A DNA stretch of 64,000 nt from CAVOGJ01 sp963695405 (lineage in GTDB: Bacteria > Planctomycetota > Planctomycetia > Pirellulales > Pirellulaceae). The DNA is taken from NCBI GenBank assembly GCA_963695405.1, contig CAVOGJ010000006.1, forward strand, positions 310,001 to 374,000, read 5' to 3'. The position numbers and the translations under genes were made by a program. Below are positions 55,698-64,000 of this stretch, in pieces. A model generated the notes under the pieces. The model searched no databases and was not told the origin of the DNA. It worked only from the letters and a program-made list of their open reading frames with translations. The stretch's first letter is position 1; each line of letters begins with the position of its first letter.

Positions 55698-56975
55698 TCA
55701 CGATCGCGAGCGCTCTGGACAATGCGGCAGGGTGACTTGAAACTCGGACGACAACTGGTCGCAAACAGCTAAGGCACTCTTTACCCCGTCCTCATGGAAT
55801 CCATTTCCCCAGTAGGCCCCGCAGAAAGATGTGCGATTGGGGCCGATCAGCAGCGAGTGTTGTCGTTGTGCTGCTGCACGCCCGGTGCTAAAGATGGGAT
55901 GCGCGTATGCGATTTTCCGCAAAATTCGCTTGGGATTGATCATCGATTCACCGTTGAGGGTCACGCAAAATACGTCTTCGGCAGTGATGCCCTGCAGGAT
56001 ATTCATGGCATAGGTGACGAGAACTTTTTCCGACGGACAGGCTGGGATCCGATAGTTCCAGCTGGCCCACGCCCGCTGCCGATGCGGCAGAAGCGACCAG
56101 TCGGTATGCAGTATTGCTTCGTTCTTTTCGTACGGAAACGCGCCCAGCACGCGTTTTTCCAGGTCGGTCGCTTCTTTGCCCAGGATCTTGAGGGCTTGAT
56201 CGCTATGGCAAGCGAACACCACATGATCGAACTCCCTTGTCCAGTGACTCGTGTGAACGGTGACGCGATCGACGTGACGTGACACGCCAATGACGGGACA
56301 ACAGACATGAGTTCGCATCGCCGATTTTGCCAGCATTGCCCGGATGTAATTCCGCGAGCCGCCGCAAATCACTCGCCACTGCGGCCGGTCGCGCAGGCTG
56401 AGTAGGCCATGGTTGCGATAGAACTCGATGATAAATTTCATCGGAAACTGTCCGATCTTGCCGGCGGGACAGGACCAAATGGCCGCTGCCATCGGATAGA
56501 AGTAACGCTGGACGAAGTGTTCGCCGAAACGGGCCTCACGAAAGTACTCTTCCACGGTCAGCGTATCCGCCAGGCCGTCCGCGTCCGCTTGGCGATTGAA
56601 GCGCAAGATATCCAGCACGAACCGATAGAATTCGATGCTCGCCAGGTTGCGTCGTTGAGCAAACAGCCCATCCAGATCGCCACCCCGGAACTCGAAGCCG
56701 CTGCGATCACAACGCACGCTAAAGGACATGTTCGTCGGCTGGGATGCAATCTCCAGTTCATCAAGCAAGCGACAGAAGTTTGGATAGGTGCGGTCATTGA
56801 ACACGATAAAACCTGTGTCGACCGCATAACTCGATCCGCCGCTCGTCACATCCAGAGTGTTCGTGTGCCCACCCAGATAATCCTGGGCTTCGATCAGGTC
56901 AACCTCGTGCCGTTTCGACAGTATGTAGGCCGAGGTCAGGCCAGAGATGCCGGCGCCAATGATTGCTACGTTCAC
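55698..56975 (-). CDS. FAD-dependent amine-oxidase-like oxidoreductase of the CFA operon
   Basis: The 425-residue protein begins with a Rossmann FAD site, 'VNVAIIGAGISGLTSAYILS', then 'VDLIEAQDYLGGHTNTLD', and has 'VDTGFIVFNDRTYPNFCRLL' and a C-terminal 'TSFCGAYWGNGFHEDGVKSA' for the flavin. It is of the amine oxidase/desaturase type that heads DUF1365-cfa operons. In Rhodobacter and others, related clusters change membrane fatty acids, in some cases under singlet-oxygen control. GTG 56975 sits directly before the Rossmann start; the frame runs 66 codons further without a family match. It is the first gene of the leftward operon. Confidence 0.88.
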   Translation of the reverse strand: MNVAIIGAGISGLTSAYILSKRHEVDLIEAQDYLGGHTNTLDVTSGGSSYAVDTGFIVFNDRTYPNFCRLLDELEIASQPTNMSFSVRCDRSGFEFRGGDLDGLFAQRRNLASIEFYRFVLDILRFNRQADADGLADTLTVEEYFREARFGEHFVQRYFYPMAAAIWSCPAGKIGQFPMKFIIEFYRNHGLLSLRDRPQWRVICGGSRNYIRAMLAKSAMRTHVCCPVIGVSRHVDRVTVHTSHWTREFDHVVFACHSDQALKILGKEATDLEKRVLGAFPYEKNEAILHTDWSLLPHRQRAWASWNYRIPACPSEKVLVTYAMNILQGITAEDVFCVTLNGESMINPKRILRKIAYAHPIFSTGRAAAQRQHSLLIGPNRTSFCGAYWGNGFHEDGVKSALAVCDQLSSEFQVTLPHCPERSRS

Positions 56976-57206
56976 ACGATTGCCTGGCGAAAAGTGGAGC
57001 TGCTGGAACCCAATAGCATACGCAACGACAGACCCCCCATTAACCGCCAGCCAACACTTTCCAATTTTCCCACGCTGCCTGGTCTTCCTGATCGTCAGTT
57101 CTTCACCGGACGTCAAAACCAATGAAGGCGGCTTGTGACTCGAGTTTCGCATCTCGCCCACTCGATATCTCATCGAGGTCTGGCATTATTGGAAGGCACT
57201 CGAACC

Positions 57207-58088
57207 ATGGTCGTCAAGAAGCCGCGTCGCATCGGGTTGCCGCCGTCCCGGATGGTCACCCGGTTTTCCGAACACGAGACGTCCGCCGCACGAGCGGAGC
57301 GGCTGGCGCCGATCCGCGCCAATTACCGGGCCCCGCGGGTGACGCGAAGAACCGATGCGGCTGGGAAACTGGTGTCTCGAAAGCATCTGCTCGCGTTTTT
57401 CATCGCGTTTCTGCCCCTCATCCTCCTGCTGCGAACGACACCGTCGCCGAGGCCGACAAAGACCCTGGAGCAGGACGTGGTTCGGCAAAGTCGATGGTAT
57501 GTTGGCGACGACGCATCCCAAATCGCGACCAGCCTCACCAAGGCCGAGCCGCCGCCCGTCCCTCCGGCGCCGCCCATGGCATCCCTGAACGGGACGCTTC
57601 TGCTCTTGAATGCCCCGACGAAGGCAGCCACTTCTTCCGGTGGCGGCAATTTCCCGTCGCAGCGGCCCACATGGACCAACCAGAATCGACCATCCCGACC
57701 GATGGCCAGCGGTAAGTCGCTGATACCGCCAGCGAATACGAAGCCGACGGATCGAGAGCCGGACCGAGGGGGACCCGCCGAGTTCTTTCCATCTGCCATG
57801 GCCGAAACGCTCGAGCAGCGCGACGAAGCAGCTTGGACCCTACCTCAGGATGAGGACTTCGACGAATTCGTGGAAGCCGAAGAATTCGATATGGAGGTAC
57901 CGCAACCGCCCAACTCGTCCGATACCGTGCCGCGGACCGATCGGCGACCGGGATTGGCCAATCCGGCGAACCGTACGCTGTCCGTCCAAGATGTTTTCTT
58001 GATGGACCCAGCGGATGACGAAGGCGAATTCACCGATTCCTCGCTGTTACCGTTCACACGTCAAATCTTGGAAGCGACCGATCCGTAG
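57207..58088 (+). CDS. hypothetical single-pass membrane protein
   Basis: I do not recognise this 293-residue protein. A basic N-terminal part of about 55 residues ('VVKKPRRIGLPPSRMVTRFS', 'RANYRAPRVTRR') precedes one membrane helix ('KHLLAFFIAFLPLILLL', about 58-75). A long region rich in Pro, Ser, Thr and Gly follows, then an acidic segment 'QDEDFDEFVEAEEFDMEVPQ' and a short end part 'TLSVQDVFLMDPADDEGEF'. The helix places the long acidic part outside or in the periplasm. ATG 57207 has only GGAAGG at a wide distance. The gene is divergent from the lipid operon. Confidence 0.5.
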   Translation: MVVKKPRRIGLPPSRMVTRFSEHETSAARAERLAPIRANYRAPRVTRRTDAAGKLVSRKHLLAFFIAFLPLILLLRTTPSPRPTKTLEQDVVRQSRWYVGDDASQIATSLTKAEPPPVPPAPPMASLNGTLLLLNAPTKAATSSGGGNFPSQRPTWTNQNRPSRPMASGKSLIPPANTKPTDREPDRGGPAEFFPSAMAETLEQRDEAAWTLPQDEDFDEFVEAEEFDMEVPQPPNSSDTVPRTDRRPGLANPANRTLSVQDVFLMDPADDEGEFTDSSLLPFTRQILEATDP

Positions 58089-58354
58089 CGATGCCGAGAA
58101 GTTGCGTGCTCACGATGGCTTGGGCCTTCGATCGGTCGGTTTTCGCTGACTCATGCTTCACGCATGCTGAATAGGCAACCAGCTGCGATCCCCCAAAGTG
58201 CCTGCGGGTCTTCAGCCACTGGGTGTGCCCAAACCTCGCGGCGACTCGCACCCATGCCTTGCCTTTTCGCCCGCGAATGCCACACTACGGCCAGTCGCCG
58301 ACAGTTGACCGTCGCTTAACGGACCAAAATTCGGATTTGCCCTGAGGTTTGAGA

Positions 58355-58906
58355 ATGCACATTGTGGTTGTTTGTGGAACGAATCGTGACGGAGCAATTT
58401 CTCGCAAGTTGACGGCGAGCGTCGCCGATTGTTACCGACCGTTGGTGTCGTCCGTTGACGTATTGGATATGGCTGAGTTGCCGACCGAGACGTTGCTGGG
58501 CTCGGCTTACGAAGAGAAACCTGAGTCAACTTCCAAGATGGTGGATCGGTTCCTACTGGCGGATGGGGTCGTGTTTATCGTGCCGGAATACAACGGCAGC
58601 TATCCGGGAGTCCTCAAGCTGTTCGTGGATATGTTGCCGTTTCCTCGAGGGTTCGATGCCCGCCCTTGTGCATTCATTGGGTTGGCCGCCGGCCACTTTC
58701 GCAGCCTGCGGGCCGTGGAACACTTTCAGCAGGTTGCCGCCTATCGCAACGCCCATCTCTTTCCACGACGCGTATTCATCGGGGACAGCTACAAGCAGTT
58801 TGACGAAGGCGACCAGTTGGTTGACGCCGAGTTGAAGACTCGGATTGAGGATCAGGCGACCGGATTCTGCAAATTCATTGCCTCCATCAAAGGCAGTGGT
58901 CACTAA
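58355..58906 (+). CDS. NADPH-dependent FMN reductase
   Basis: The 183-residue protein has the flavodoxin-like start 'MHIVVVCGTNRDGAISRKLT' and 'VFIVPEYNGSYPGVLKLFVD', the FMN-binding PEYNGS motif of NADPH-dependent FMN reductases, followed by 'PCAFIGLAAGHFRSLRAVEH'. Members supply reduced FMN or reduce quinones, azo dyes or chromate. ATG 58355 gives the family start; an in-frame TTG lies two codons earlier. The gene is followed after about 140 bases by aldose 1-epimerase, with no clear link. Confidence 0.9.
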   Translation: MHIVVVCGTNRDGAISRKLTASVADCYRPLVSSVDVLDMAELPTETLLGSAYEEKPESTSKMVDRFLLADGVVFIVPEYNGSYPGVLKLFVDMLPFPRGFDARPCAFIGLAAGHFRSLRAVEHFQQVAAYRNAHLFPRRVFIGDSYKQFDEGDQLVDAELKTRIEDQATGFCKFIASIKGSGH

Positions 58907-59043
58907 AGTGAACATCATCTCCGCCGTCACTTAGTCGACTGTCGGATCGCACCGGCGATCAGGGTACGAATGACGATGGCGGGGAACTCGCTGGCAAATC
59001 CTCCGCTGCGCGGGCTAACAATCAAAGGTGTTTTCAGAACCTC

Positions 59044-60087
59044 ATGAATCCGTCGGCAAATTCGCGAACGTTTGGCGAGACGAGTGACGGGACCGCCGCG
59101 CGGCTGTACACACTTGCAAATCGCCGTGGAATCAGTGTCGATGTCTGCGACTTCGGTTGTACGATCGTCTCGATTCGGGTGCCCAATCGGCACGGCGCGG
59201 TCGCCGACGTAGCACTGGGGCACAAGTCGGTCGGAGATTATGAACGCAGCCCGCACTATCTGGGGTGTGTGGTGGGGCGGTACGCCAATCGAATCGCCCA
59301 CGGCCGCTTCGAGCTGGATGGAGCGCCGTACGAGCTTGCCTGCAACAATGGTCCGCACCACTTGCATGGCGGCAACCGTGGGTGGCACGCGTACGTCTGG
59401 CGTGTTGTAGAGTCCACGACAGGTCGGATAAGGCTGTCCCATGTCAGCGTCGATGGCGACGAAGGATTTCCGGGACGCGTCGTTGCCACGTGCACCTATA
59501 CGCTGTCGGAGGAAAATGAGCTAACGATGCAGTTCGATGCCGTGACGGACAAAGCGACGGTGATCAACCTCACGAACCACTCGTACTTCAATCTGGCCGG
59601 TCATGATAGCGGGCCAATCAGCGACCAAGTATTGCAACTACTGGCTGAACGCTACACGCCAGCGGATAAATCGCAGATTCCGACAGGAGAGATCAGAAAG
59701 GTGATCGGCACGCCTTACGATTTTACGACACCCAAACCTATCGGTCGTGATCTCGAGACGGGCGATGAAGAGTTGCAACGCTGCCATGGATACGACCACA
59801 ACTTTGTTCTGTCAAATTCGGCACCATTCAGGTTGGCCGCGATCGCCCACGACGACGCCAGCGGCAGGTTCCTGGAAGTCCGCACGACGGAACCTGGCTT
59901 GCAGCTCTACACGGCAAACTGGCTGGAAGAAACGGGCAAGGCGCCTTATGCGGCCCACCACGGTTTTTGCCTGGAGACCCAGCATTTTCCAGATTCACCT
60001 AATCAGCCGGCATTTCCGACGACTGTGCTCCGACCTGGGGAAAGATACAATAGCGTGACGTCCCTAAAATTTGGCTGCCACTCCTGA
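59044..60087 (+). CDS. galM: aldose 1-epimerase (mutarotase)
   Basis: The enzyme interconverts alpha and beta anomers of sugars. The 347-residue protein has the galactose mutarotase plan: 'GCVVGRYANRIAHGRFELDG', 'NGPHHLHGGNRGWHAYVWRV', 'INLTNHSYFNLAGHDSG' with the active-site His, 'PTGEIRKVIGTPYDF', 'DHNFVL', and the C-terminal 'GLQLYTANWLEE' and 'FCLETQHFPDSPNQPAFPTT' with the catalytic Glu. Length is normal. It is 63 bases ahead of the alkaline phosphatase gene on the same strand. It may serve the sugar-oxidation genes elsewhere in the window. Confidence 0.94.
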   Translation: MNPSANSRTFGETSDGTAARLYTLANRRGISVDVCDFGCTIVSIRVPNRHGAVADVALGHKSVGDYERSPHYLGCVVGRYANRIAHGRFELDGAPYELACNNGPHHLHGGNRGWHAYVWRVVESTTGRIRLSHVSVDGDEGFPGRVVATCTYTLSEENELTMQFDAVTDKATVINLTNHSYFNLAGHDSGPISDQVLQLLAERYTPADKSQIPTGEIRKVIGTPYDFTTPKPIGRDLETGDEELQRCHGYDHNFVLSNSAPFRLAAIAHDDASGRFLEVRTTEPGLQLYTANWLEETGKAPYAAHHGFCLETQHFPDSPNQPAFPTTVLRPGERYNSVTSLKFGCHS

Positions 60088-60150
60088 CACCGGGCGAAAC
60101 CCCGGCCATGGCGCATCCCCACGTCTCCCGCTGGTTTCGCCGGATCACCG

Positions 60151-61869
60151 ATGATCATATTTTGCTTTCGCTCTCCGGTGCGTTGGACCTTTTTCGGTTC
60201 GTGCTTGCTGCTCGTCGTTAGCCTTGCTAAAGGCGCGGACCACCTGAAGCAGGTCCAAACCGCTGCGATTGTTGAAGGTCGATCTCCGGTGGCTCATTGG
60301 GGGTGGCGAAACGACGTCTACGCCCACTGGTCCACGCATTCGAATCGCCTCATCCCCGTATACACTTACGGGACATTCGAGGCCGGACCGTCGATCGATC
60401 TGAGGGATTATCAAGGAGCTAACAGCGCGTACCGCTCGGCCGAAAAGCTCACCGCCCTCTACGGTCAGGTCCCCAAGAACACACTCTCGCCGGCTGCGGA
60501 GTATATGGATCAGACCGACCTCTATCGATTGCAGCGCGCTGCGGCGGCCGCTGGAAGGAAGCACATTTTTCTCGTGATCTTTGATGGAATGGACTGGCAT
60601 ACGACCCGCGCCGCCGCCGTCCACAATCTGCAGGCCATATCCTACGACGATGGCCGCGGTCAAGGAACGTTTTTTCAAGAATTCACCGCGGACGGCTCAA
60701 GCCAGTTTGGTTGGATGGTTACGACCCCGTTCTGTAAAGATGCGGAGTTTGATGTCGATACACAGACCGTCACAGCAGCCGGCAAAGAGCCACGCGGCGG
60801 ATACGATTCGACTCGTGGAGGTGCCACCCCCTGGGACGCACCGAGTGAGGAGGAGTACCTGATTTCGGGCGAGTCACCGGGGCCGCGTCACGCATTCACC
60901 GACTCGGCTTCCTCGGCCACTAGCATGACGACAGGTATCAAGACCTATAACGGAGCAATCAACGTCGATCCCGCCGGAAAACAAGTCCCCACGATCGCCA
61001 GCCAATTGCAGGCCGACGGCTGGTCGGTCGGAGCGATCAGCAGCGTGCCGGTCAGCCATGCCACCGTGGCGGCTGTCTACGCCCACAATGTCAGCCGAGA
61101 TGACTACCAGGATCTGACTTGCGATCTGGTCGGCCGACCGTCCGTCAGCCATCCCGTGCCTTTGGCGGGGCTGGATGTCCTGATCGCCGGCGGTTGGGGT
61201 GTCGTACGCGAAAAGGACGAAGGACAGGGAGAAAATTTTGTGCCCGGAAATGCGTACATTACCGAAGTCGACCTGGACGCCATCAACGTCGATCGGGGTG
61301 GTCGCTATGTCGTGGTTGAGCGGACCGCCGGAGTTGGTGGGGCCGTCGGACTCGAGCAAGCGGCACGGCGAGCAAGCCGTGAGGGCAAGCGGCTATTTGG
61401 CATGTTTGGCGTGGCCGCCGAAGGGCACCTACCTTATGCAACAGCGGACGGAAATTGTGATCCGCCGCCCGGTAAGGCGCAGCGAGCCGAGCAGTACAGC
61501 CCGGCGGATGTCGCGGAGAACCCGACGTTGGCCGACCTGACGCGGGCCGCGCTCGAAGTGCTCGGCAGTCGTGGAAAACCGTTCTGGCTGATGATCGAGG
61601 CGGGGGATGTCGACTGGGCCTGTCACGATAATAACCTCGACAATATGATCGGCGCGATCAACAGTGGTGATCAAGCTGTGCGTGCCGTGGCCGCCTGGGT
61701 CGAAGCGAACAGTAACTGGAACGAATCTTTGATGATCGTGACGGCGGACCATGGACACTATCTGGTCGTCGATGATCCGTCCGGGCTTGTTTCCTCAGCC
61801 ACGAAGCCGCTGTCGGCAACCGACGCCGTCCCATCGGGAGCATCCCGATCTCCTGTGGCCGTTCCGTGA
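60151..61869 (+). CDS. secreted alkaline phosphatase
   Basis: The 572-residue protein has a signal sequence (VRWTFFGSCLLLVVSLAKGA) and the alkaline phosphatase metal and Ser sites: 'HIFLVIFDGMDWHTTRAAAV' (first zinc Asp), 'HAFTDSASSATSMTTGIKTY' (nucleophile Ser near residue 250), 'FWLMIEAGDVDWACHDNNLD' and 'LMIVTADHGHYLVVDD' (zinc Asp and His). It should hydrolyse phosphate monoesters in the periplasm. The end after 'HGHYLVV' is short and Ser/Ala-rich, so the C-terminal His zinc ligand region of longer members is not clear. It could also be a related metallo-phosphatase. Confidence 0.9.
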   Translation: MIIFCFRSPVRWTFFGSCLLLVVSLAKGADHLKQVQTAAIVEGRSPVAHWGWRNDVYAHWSTHSNRLIPVYTYGTFEAGPSIDLRDYQGANSAYRSAEKLTALYGQVPKNTLSPAAEYMDQTDLYRLQRAAAAAGRKHIFLVIFDGMDWHTTRAAAVHNLQAISYDDGRGQGTFFQEFTADGSSQFGWMVTTPFCKDAEFDVDTQTVTAAGKEPRGGYDSTRGGATPWDAPSEEEYLISGESPGPRHAFTDSASSATSMTTGIKTYNGAINVDPAGKQVPTIASQLQADGWSVGAISSVPVSHATVAAVYAHNVSRDDYQDLTCDLVGRPSVSHPVPLAGLDVLIAGGWGVVREKDEGQGENFVPGNAYITEVDLDAINVDRGGRYVVVERTAGVGGAVGLEQAARRASREGKRLFGMFGVAAEGHLPYATADGNCDPPPGKAQRAEQYSPADVAENPTLADLTRAALEVLGSRGKPFWLMIEAGDVDWACHDNNLDNMIGAINSGDQAVRAVAAWVEANSNWNESLMIVTADHGHYLVVDDPSGLVSSATKPLSATDAVPSGASRSPVAVP

Positions 61870-62065
61870 GCCGCGGTTCGAACCAGAACCAGCGGTCGTT
61901 TCACTCAGGAGAGAAGCGAGCAAGTCGCCGACGCGTGTGATGGAAACCGCTCAAGTCCAGTTGGATCATCAACCAGGTGCCGAGCGATCGAGTAGGGCGG
62001 TGTCGATCGGAACGGGGTCCCGACGCTTGGCCGTGTGAAATCATGGTGGAAACAAGCGGCGGACT

Positions 62066-62092
62066 GGGTTCCCGGCTGCGCGGGAATGACGG
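62066..62092. repeat. REP-like hairpin of the GGTTCCCG-CGGGAATGACGG type
   Basis: TTCCCG (62069-62074) pairs with CGGGAA (62081-62086) around GCTGCG, inside CTGGGTTCCCG...CGGGAATGACGG. The same stem, with the tell-tale 'SRLRGND' translation, is a dispersed intergenic repeat in many bacterial genomes. One copy is visible here, between the phosphatase and the ankyrin gene. Confidence 0.6.
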
Positions 62093-62136
62093 TAAAGACG
62101 GTTGCAGGCAGGTTCTTGATTCTGACTGCGGCCCTG

Positions 62137-62961
62137 CTATTCCTCTAACCTGGCGAGCAACCAGGCATGTAGCTCCAAGTGCCCAAACTTGCTGGCGACA
62201 TCCAGCGGTGTCGTGGCGCCATGCAGGACCCACAGGTATATATGGCCGCCGGCTGGCCCGCCCACGGGGTTCGTATGGCGACAGTGGCCCACCTGCGAGG
62301 TTAAGCCGGCCGGATCGTCGCGGACGATCTGTTCCACGAGCGTTCGGTCGTTCAAAGCGCAAGCCATGAAAATGTCGGCAATGGCTCCCCGGGATAGTAG
62401 CCAGCGGCAGACCTCGGGACGGGCGACCTGGTATTGAGCAGGTGTCGCCACATGGTCGACGTCGCGGGCTTCCATGTCGGCGCCGGCACTTAGCAGTAGG
62501 TCTGCTACCTCGACGGTTGCAGCCACATGCAGGGGACGTTGGCCATCACCGGCGGGTCGATTCACGGCCGTCGGGTCTGAGGTCAGAAGTTGGCGTACCA
62601 TTTCCAGGTCGCCCTGTTCCGCGGCATGATGAATGCCAATGGTGGCTCCGCGTGCCACCAGGGCATCAAACTGTGGCCGATCGACGCCATCAAGCACGCC
62701 GAACCCACCTGCCCACCAGCGGCTACGTTCGTTCAGCCGAGCGCCGTGTTTCAGCAGCACGTCCACCGTGGCGAGATCATGTTTGGCCTGCAGCATGGCG
62801 GGCGCATCGAAGCAAAACCAATGGGCATTGATATGATTGCGAAGGTTTGCGTCCGAGGCGAGAAGCTCGTCTAACTCCTTCGCCGCGTGAGATTTCACAA
62901 GTTGGATGAATTGCTTTCCGGAAGCAAAGTCCGGTTCACTTTGACAGAACGCTTCGGGCAT
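62137..62961 (-). CDS. ankyrin-repeat protein
   Basis: The 274-residue protein holds ankyrin units such as 'LATVDVLLKHGARLNERSRW', 'TIGIHHAAEQGDLEMVRQLL', 'RPLHVAATVEVADLLLSAGA' and 'TTPLDVASKFGHLELHAWLL'. There is no signal peptide or membrane helix, so it is likely cytoplasmic and works through protein binding. ATG 62961 is used; ATG 62979 is six codons earlier. One unit ('TPAQYQVARPEVCRWLLSRG') is weak. It is convergent to the phosphatase and alone on its strand here. Confidence 0.8.
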   Translation of the reverse strand: MPEAFCQSEPDFASGKQFIQLVKSHAAKELDELLASDANLRNHINAHWFCFDAPAMLQAKHDLATVDVLLKHGARLNERSRWWAGGFGVLDGVDRPQFDALVARGATIGIHHAAEQGDLEMVRQLLTSDPTAVNRPAGDGQRPLHVAATVEVADLLLSAGADMEARDVDHVATPAQYQVARPEVCRWLLSRGAIADIFMACALNDRTLVEQIVRDDPAGLTSQVGHCRHTNPVGGPAGGHIYLWVLHGATTPLDVASKFGHLELHAWLLARLEE

Positions 62962-63145
62962 ATTGCCTGCACCCACCAAAGGCTGGAAATTGCGGTTTGC
63001 GGTGCGCGACGATTACAATACGGCGCTGTTCTCGTAGATGCACATCCTACTAGTGAAGAGATTGTAATTTACAGGAGGTCCGTGCCAAGCAGTCACCGAG
63101 GACCCTCCTGAGGCCAACGGTGAAGCAGGACCGAGGCGTACAAGC

Positions 63146-63845
63146 GTGCAAGCAACTGCCGATTCCACCGCTGCGACCGGAAAAACGCCTTCCGCTGACA
63201 GTGGAACTTCACGAAGCTCAGTTGGCCTTCCGTACATCGCGAAGCTGCTTCTCTTCTTGTTGGTGAGCAAGACGATTGTCTCGGTGCTCGTGACGCTGCG
63301 CGACTATTTTCCTCCCAATTTCAACTCGGCCTTTCTCCTGGGACGAAGCGGGTACTTTTTCGAATCGTATCAATGGGCTTTCTACACGCATGTGATCGCC
63401 GGGCCCTGCGTACTCGCCCTCGGTTTGCTGCTCGTCAGCGACTCGCTGCGACAACGATTTCCCCGCATCGAAAGGGTGGTCGCATCCAAGTCGCTGCCAT
63501 CCTCTTACTGGTGACGCCGAGCGGATTGTGGATGTCGTGGTACCGCCGGGAGGTATCGTCACCGCACTCGGTTTTGCGGTCTTGGCCGTGGCGACCGCCA
63601 CGTCCGCCGTGTTGGGCTGGCGGGCCGCCGTGCAGCGACGCTTCGCTGAGCATCGCCTTTGGATGCTACGCTGCTTCGCACTGCTGTGTTCCGCCGTGGT
63701 ACTGCGAGTGATCGGAGGCCTGACCGAGTCGTTTGGTCTTGAGGGAACGTATCCGTACGCGGCGTGGCTGAGTTGGCTGGCCCCGCTAGTGGCTTTTGAG
63801 GGTTCGCGGCTCATTCGACGGCCGGTTCGCGTCCGGCGATCGTGA
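63146..63845 (+). pseudogene. DUF2306 membrane protein with two frameshifts
   Basis: Three frames together form one DUF2306 membrane protein. The first (GTG 63146) holds 'VGLPYIAKLLLFLLVSKTIV', 'FESYQWAFYTHVIAGPCVLA' and 'LGLLLVSDSLRQRFPR'. The second gives 'HRKGGRIQVAAILLLVTPSG' followed by 'LWMSWY'. The third gives 'GGIVTALGFAVLAVATATSA', 'AVQRRFAEHRLWMLRCFALL', 'LRVIGGLTESFGLEGTYPYA' and the end. Single bases missing near 63465 and near 63543 explain both shifts. The corrected protein has about six helices and the 'FAEHRxWMLRC' signature of the family, whose function is unknown. The last 35 bases overlap the convergent gene at the edge. Confidence 0.75.
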
Positions 63846-64000
63846 GCAGCGCCTGCCATTGTCCTTCGGAAAGGTCCAAGGGGAGTGATTGCGTGTGGTT
63901 GTCGAGAAATACCGCCGTGATGACTTCCGAGTGATTGCCTTCCGTGTCGACGGTGTAGGCAGGCGGAAGCGTGCCGTGCGCCGCCTCATAGGTTAGCACG
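63811..64000 (-). CDS. DUF1559-like protein, C-terminal part
   Basis: The frame is open to the right window edge, so only the last 62 residues are seen. 'LTYEAAHGTLPPAYTVDTEG' resembles the 'HG.FPPAY' segment of DUF1559 proteins, and 'FLDNHTQSLPLDLSEGQWQA' with 'LLTIAGREP' resembles the end after the H-X9-DG motif ('ALLTIAGGE'). The two parts lie closer together than in full DUF1559 proteins, so this may be a short relative. The N-terminus and the start lie outside. Confidence 0.55.
   Translation of the reverse strand, partial: VLTYEAAHGTLPPAYTVDTEGNHSEVITAVFLDNHTQSLPLDLSEGQWQALLTIAGREPAVE

Overview
The window looks like chromosome from a planctomycete, probably of the Pirellulales type. The signs are two complete (and one edge-truncated) DUF1559 pilin-like proteins with 'GFT-V-E' prepilin heads, a very large Ser/Thr kinase with RDD membrane segments, TadE/TadG-VWA genes, small secreted proteins of planctomycete style, an HU protein with a Pro/Ala tail, and a small secreted protein with the 'WFLDQPSHM' motif next to pyrD. 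Genes lie on both strands with many short operons. I see no rRNA, tRNA, CRISPR array or insertion sequence.

Layout. 1-6.8 kb: the start of a gabT-type aminotransferase, a broken XRE-cupin regulator, a Na+/solute symporter, HU, a small secreted protein, then pyrD, trpS and acpS. 6.9-9.5 kb: a leftward TadE/TadG operon headed by a HAMP-like membrane protein. 9.7-19.3 kb: a HugZ-like FMN protein, pyruvate carboxylase, a kinase-RDD-pseudokinase membrane protein and a secreted TPR protein. 19.4-21.3 kb: nine head-to-tail copies of a 222-bp unit, each able to fold into a long hairpin. 21.4-30.7 kb: a 51-residue zinc-ribbon-like protein, a U32/RlhA-like protein, a DUF1559-PrsW overlapping pair, an S9 peptidase, a small secreted protein and an orphan. 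30.9-40.4 kb: a stress and envelope island (LuxR response regulator, PAS/GAF histidine kinase, CBS, coiled coil, six-BON protein, thiamine-binding-like protein, BON-MscS channel, DUF2383-like four-helix protein). 40.6-50.4 kb: YihY/BrkB, xylulokinase, glycosyltransferase, DJ-1/PfpI, DUF1559, 6-phosphogluconolactonase and a leftward sugar-oxidation operon (aldo/keto reductase, Zn dehydrogenase, epimerase). 50.8-57 kb: a stand-alone DUF4347-like protein and a leftward lipid-modification operon (FAD oxidoreductase, DUF1365, cyclopropane synthase, DUF1295, second methyltransferase). 57-64 kb: an anchored hypothetical, FMN reductase, aldose epimerase, alkaline phosphatase, ankyrin protein, a DUF2306 membrane protein and a partial DUF1559-type tail.

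At least five genes read as full-length family members only after one to three small indels are corrected (XRE-cupin regulator, U32, DUF2383-like, xylB, DUF2306), and a sixth probably carries two compensating shifts. Most of the indels can be explained by single bases in short runs or by one dinucleotide. This suggests either residual consensus errors or unusual real decay, so the frameshifted genes are reported as spans with the break marked.

The features most worth a second look are the hairpin tandem array, the kinase-pseudokinase fusion, the envelope-stress island with its divergent two-component pair, the two-methyltransferase lipid operon, and several perfect inverted repeats in promoter regions.
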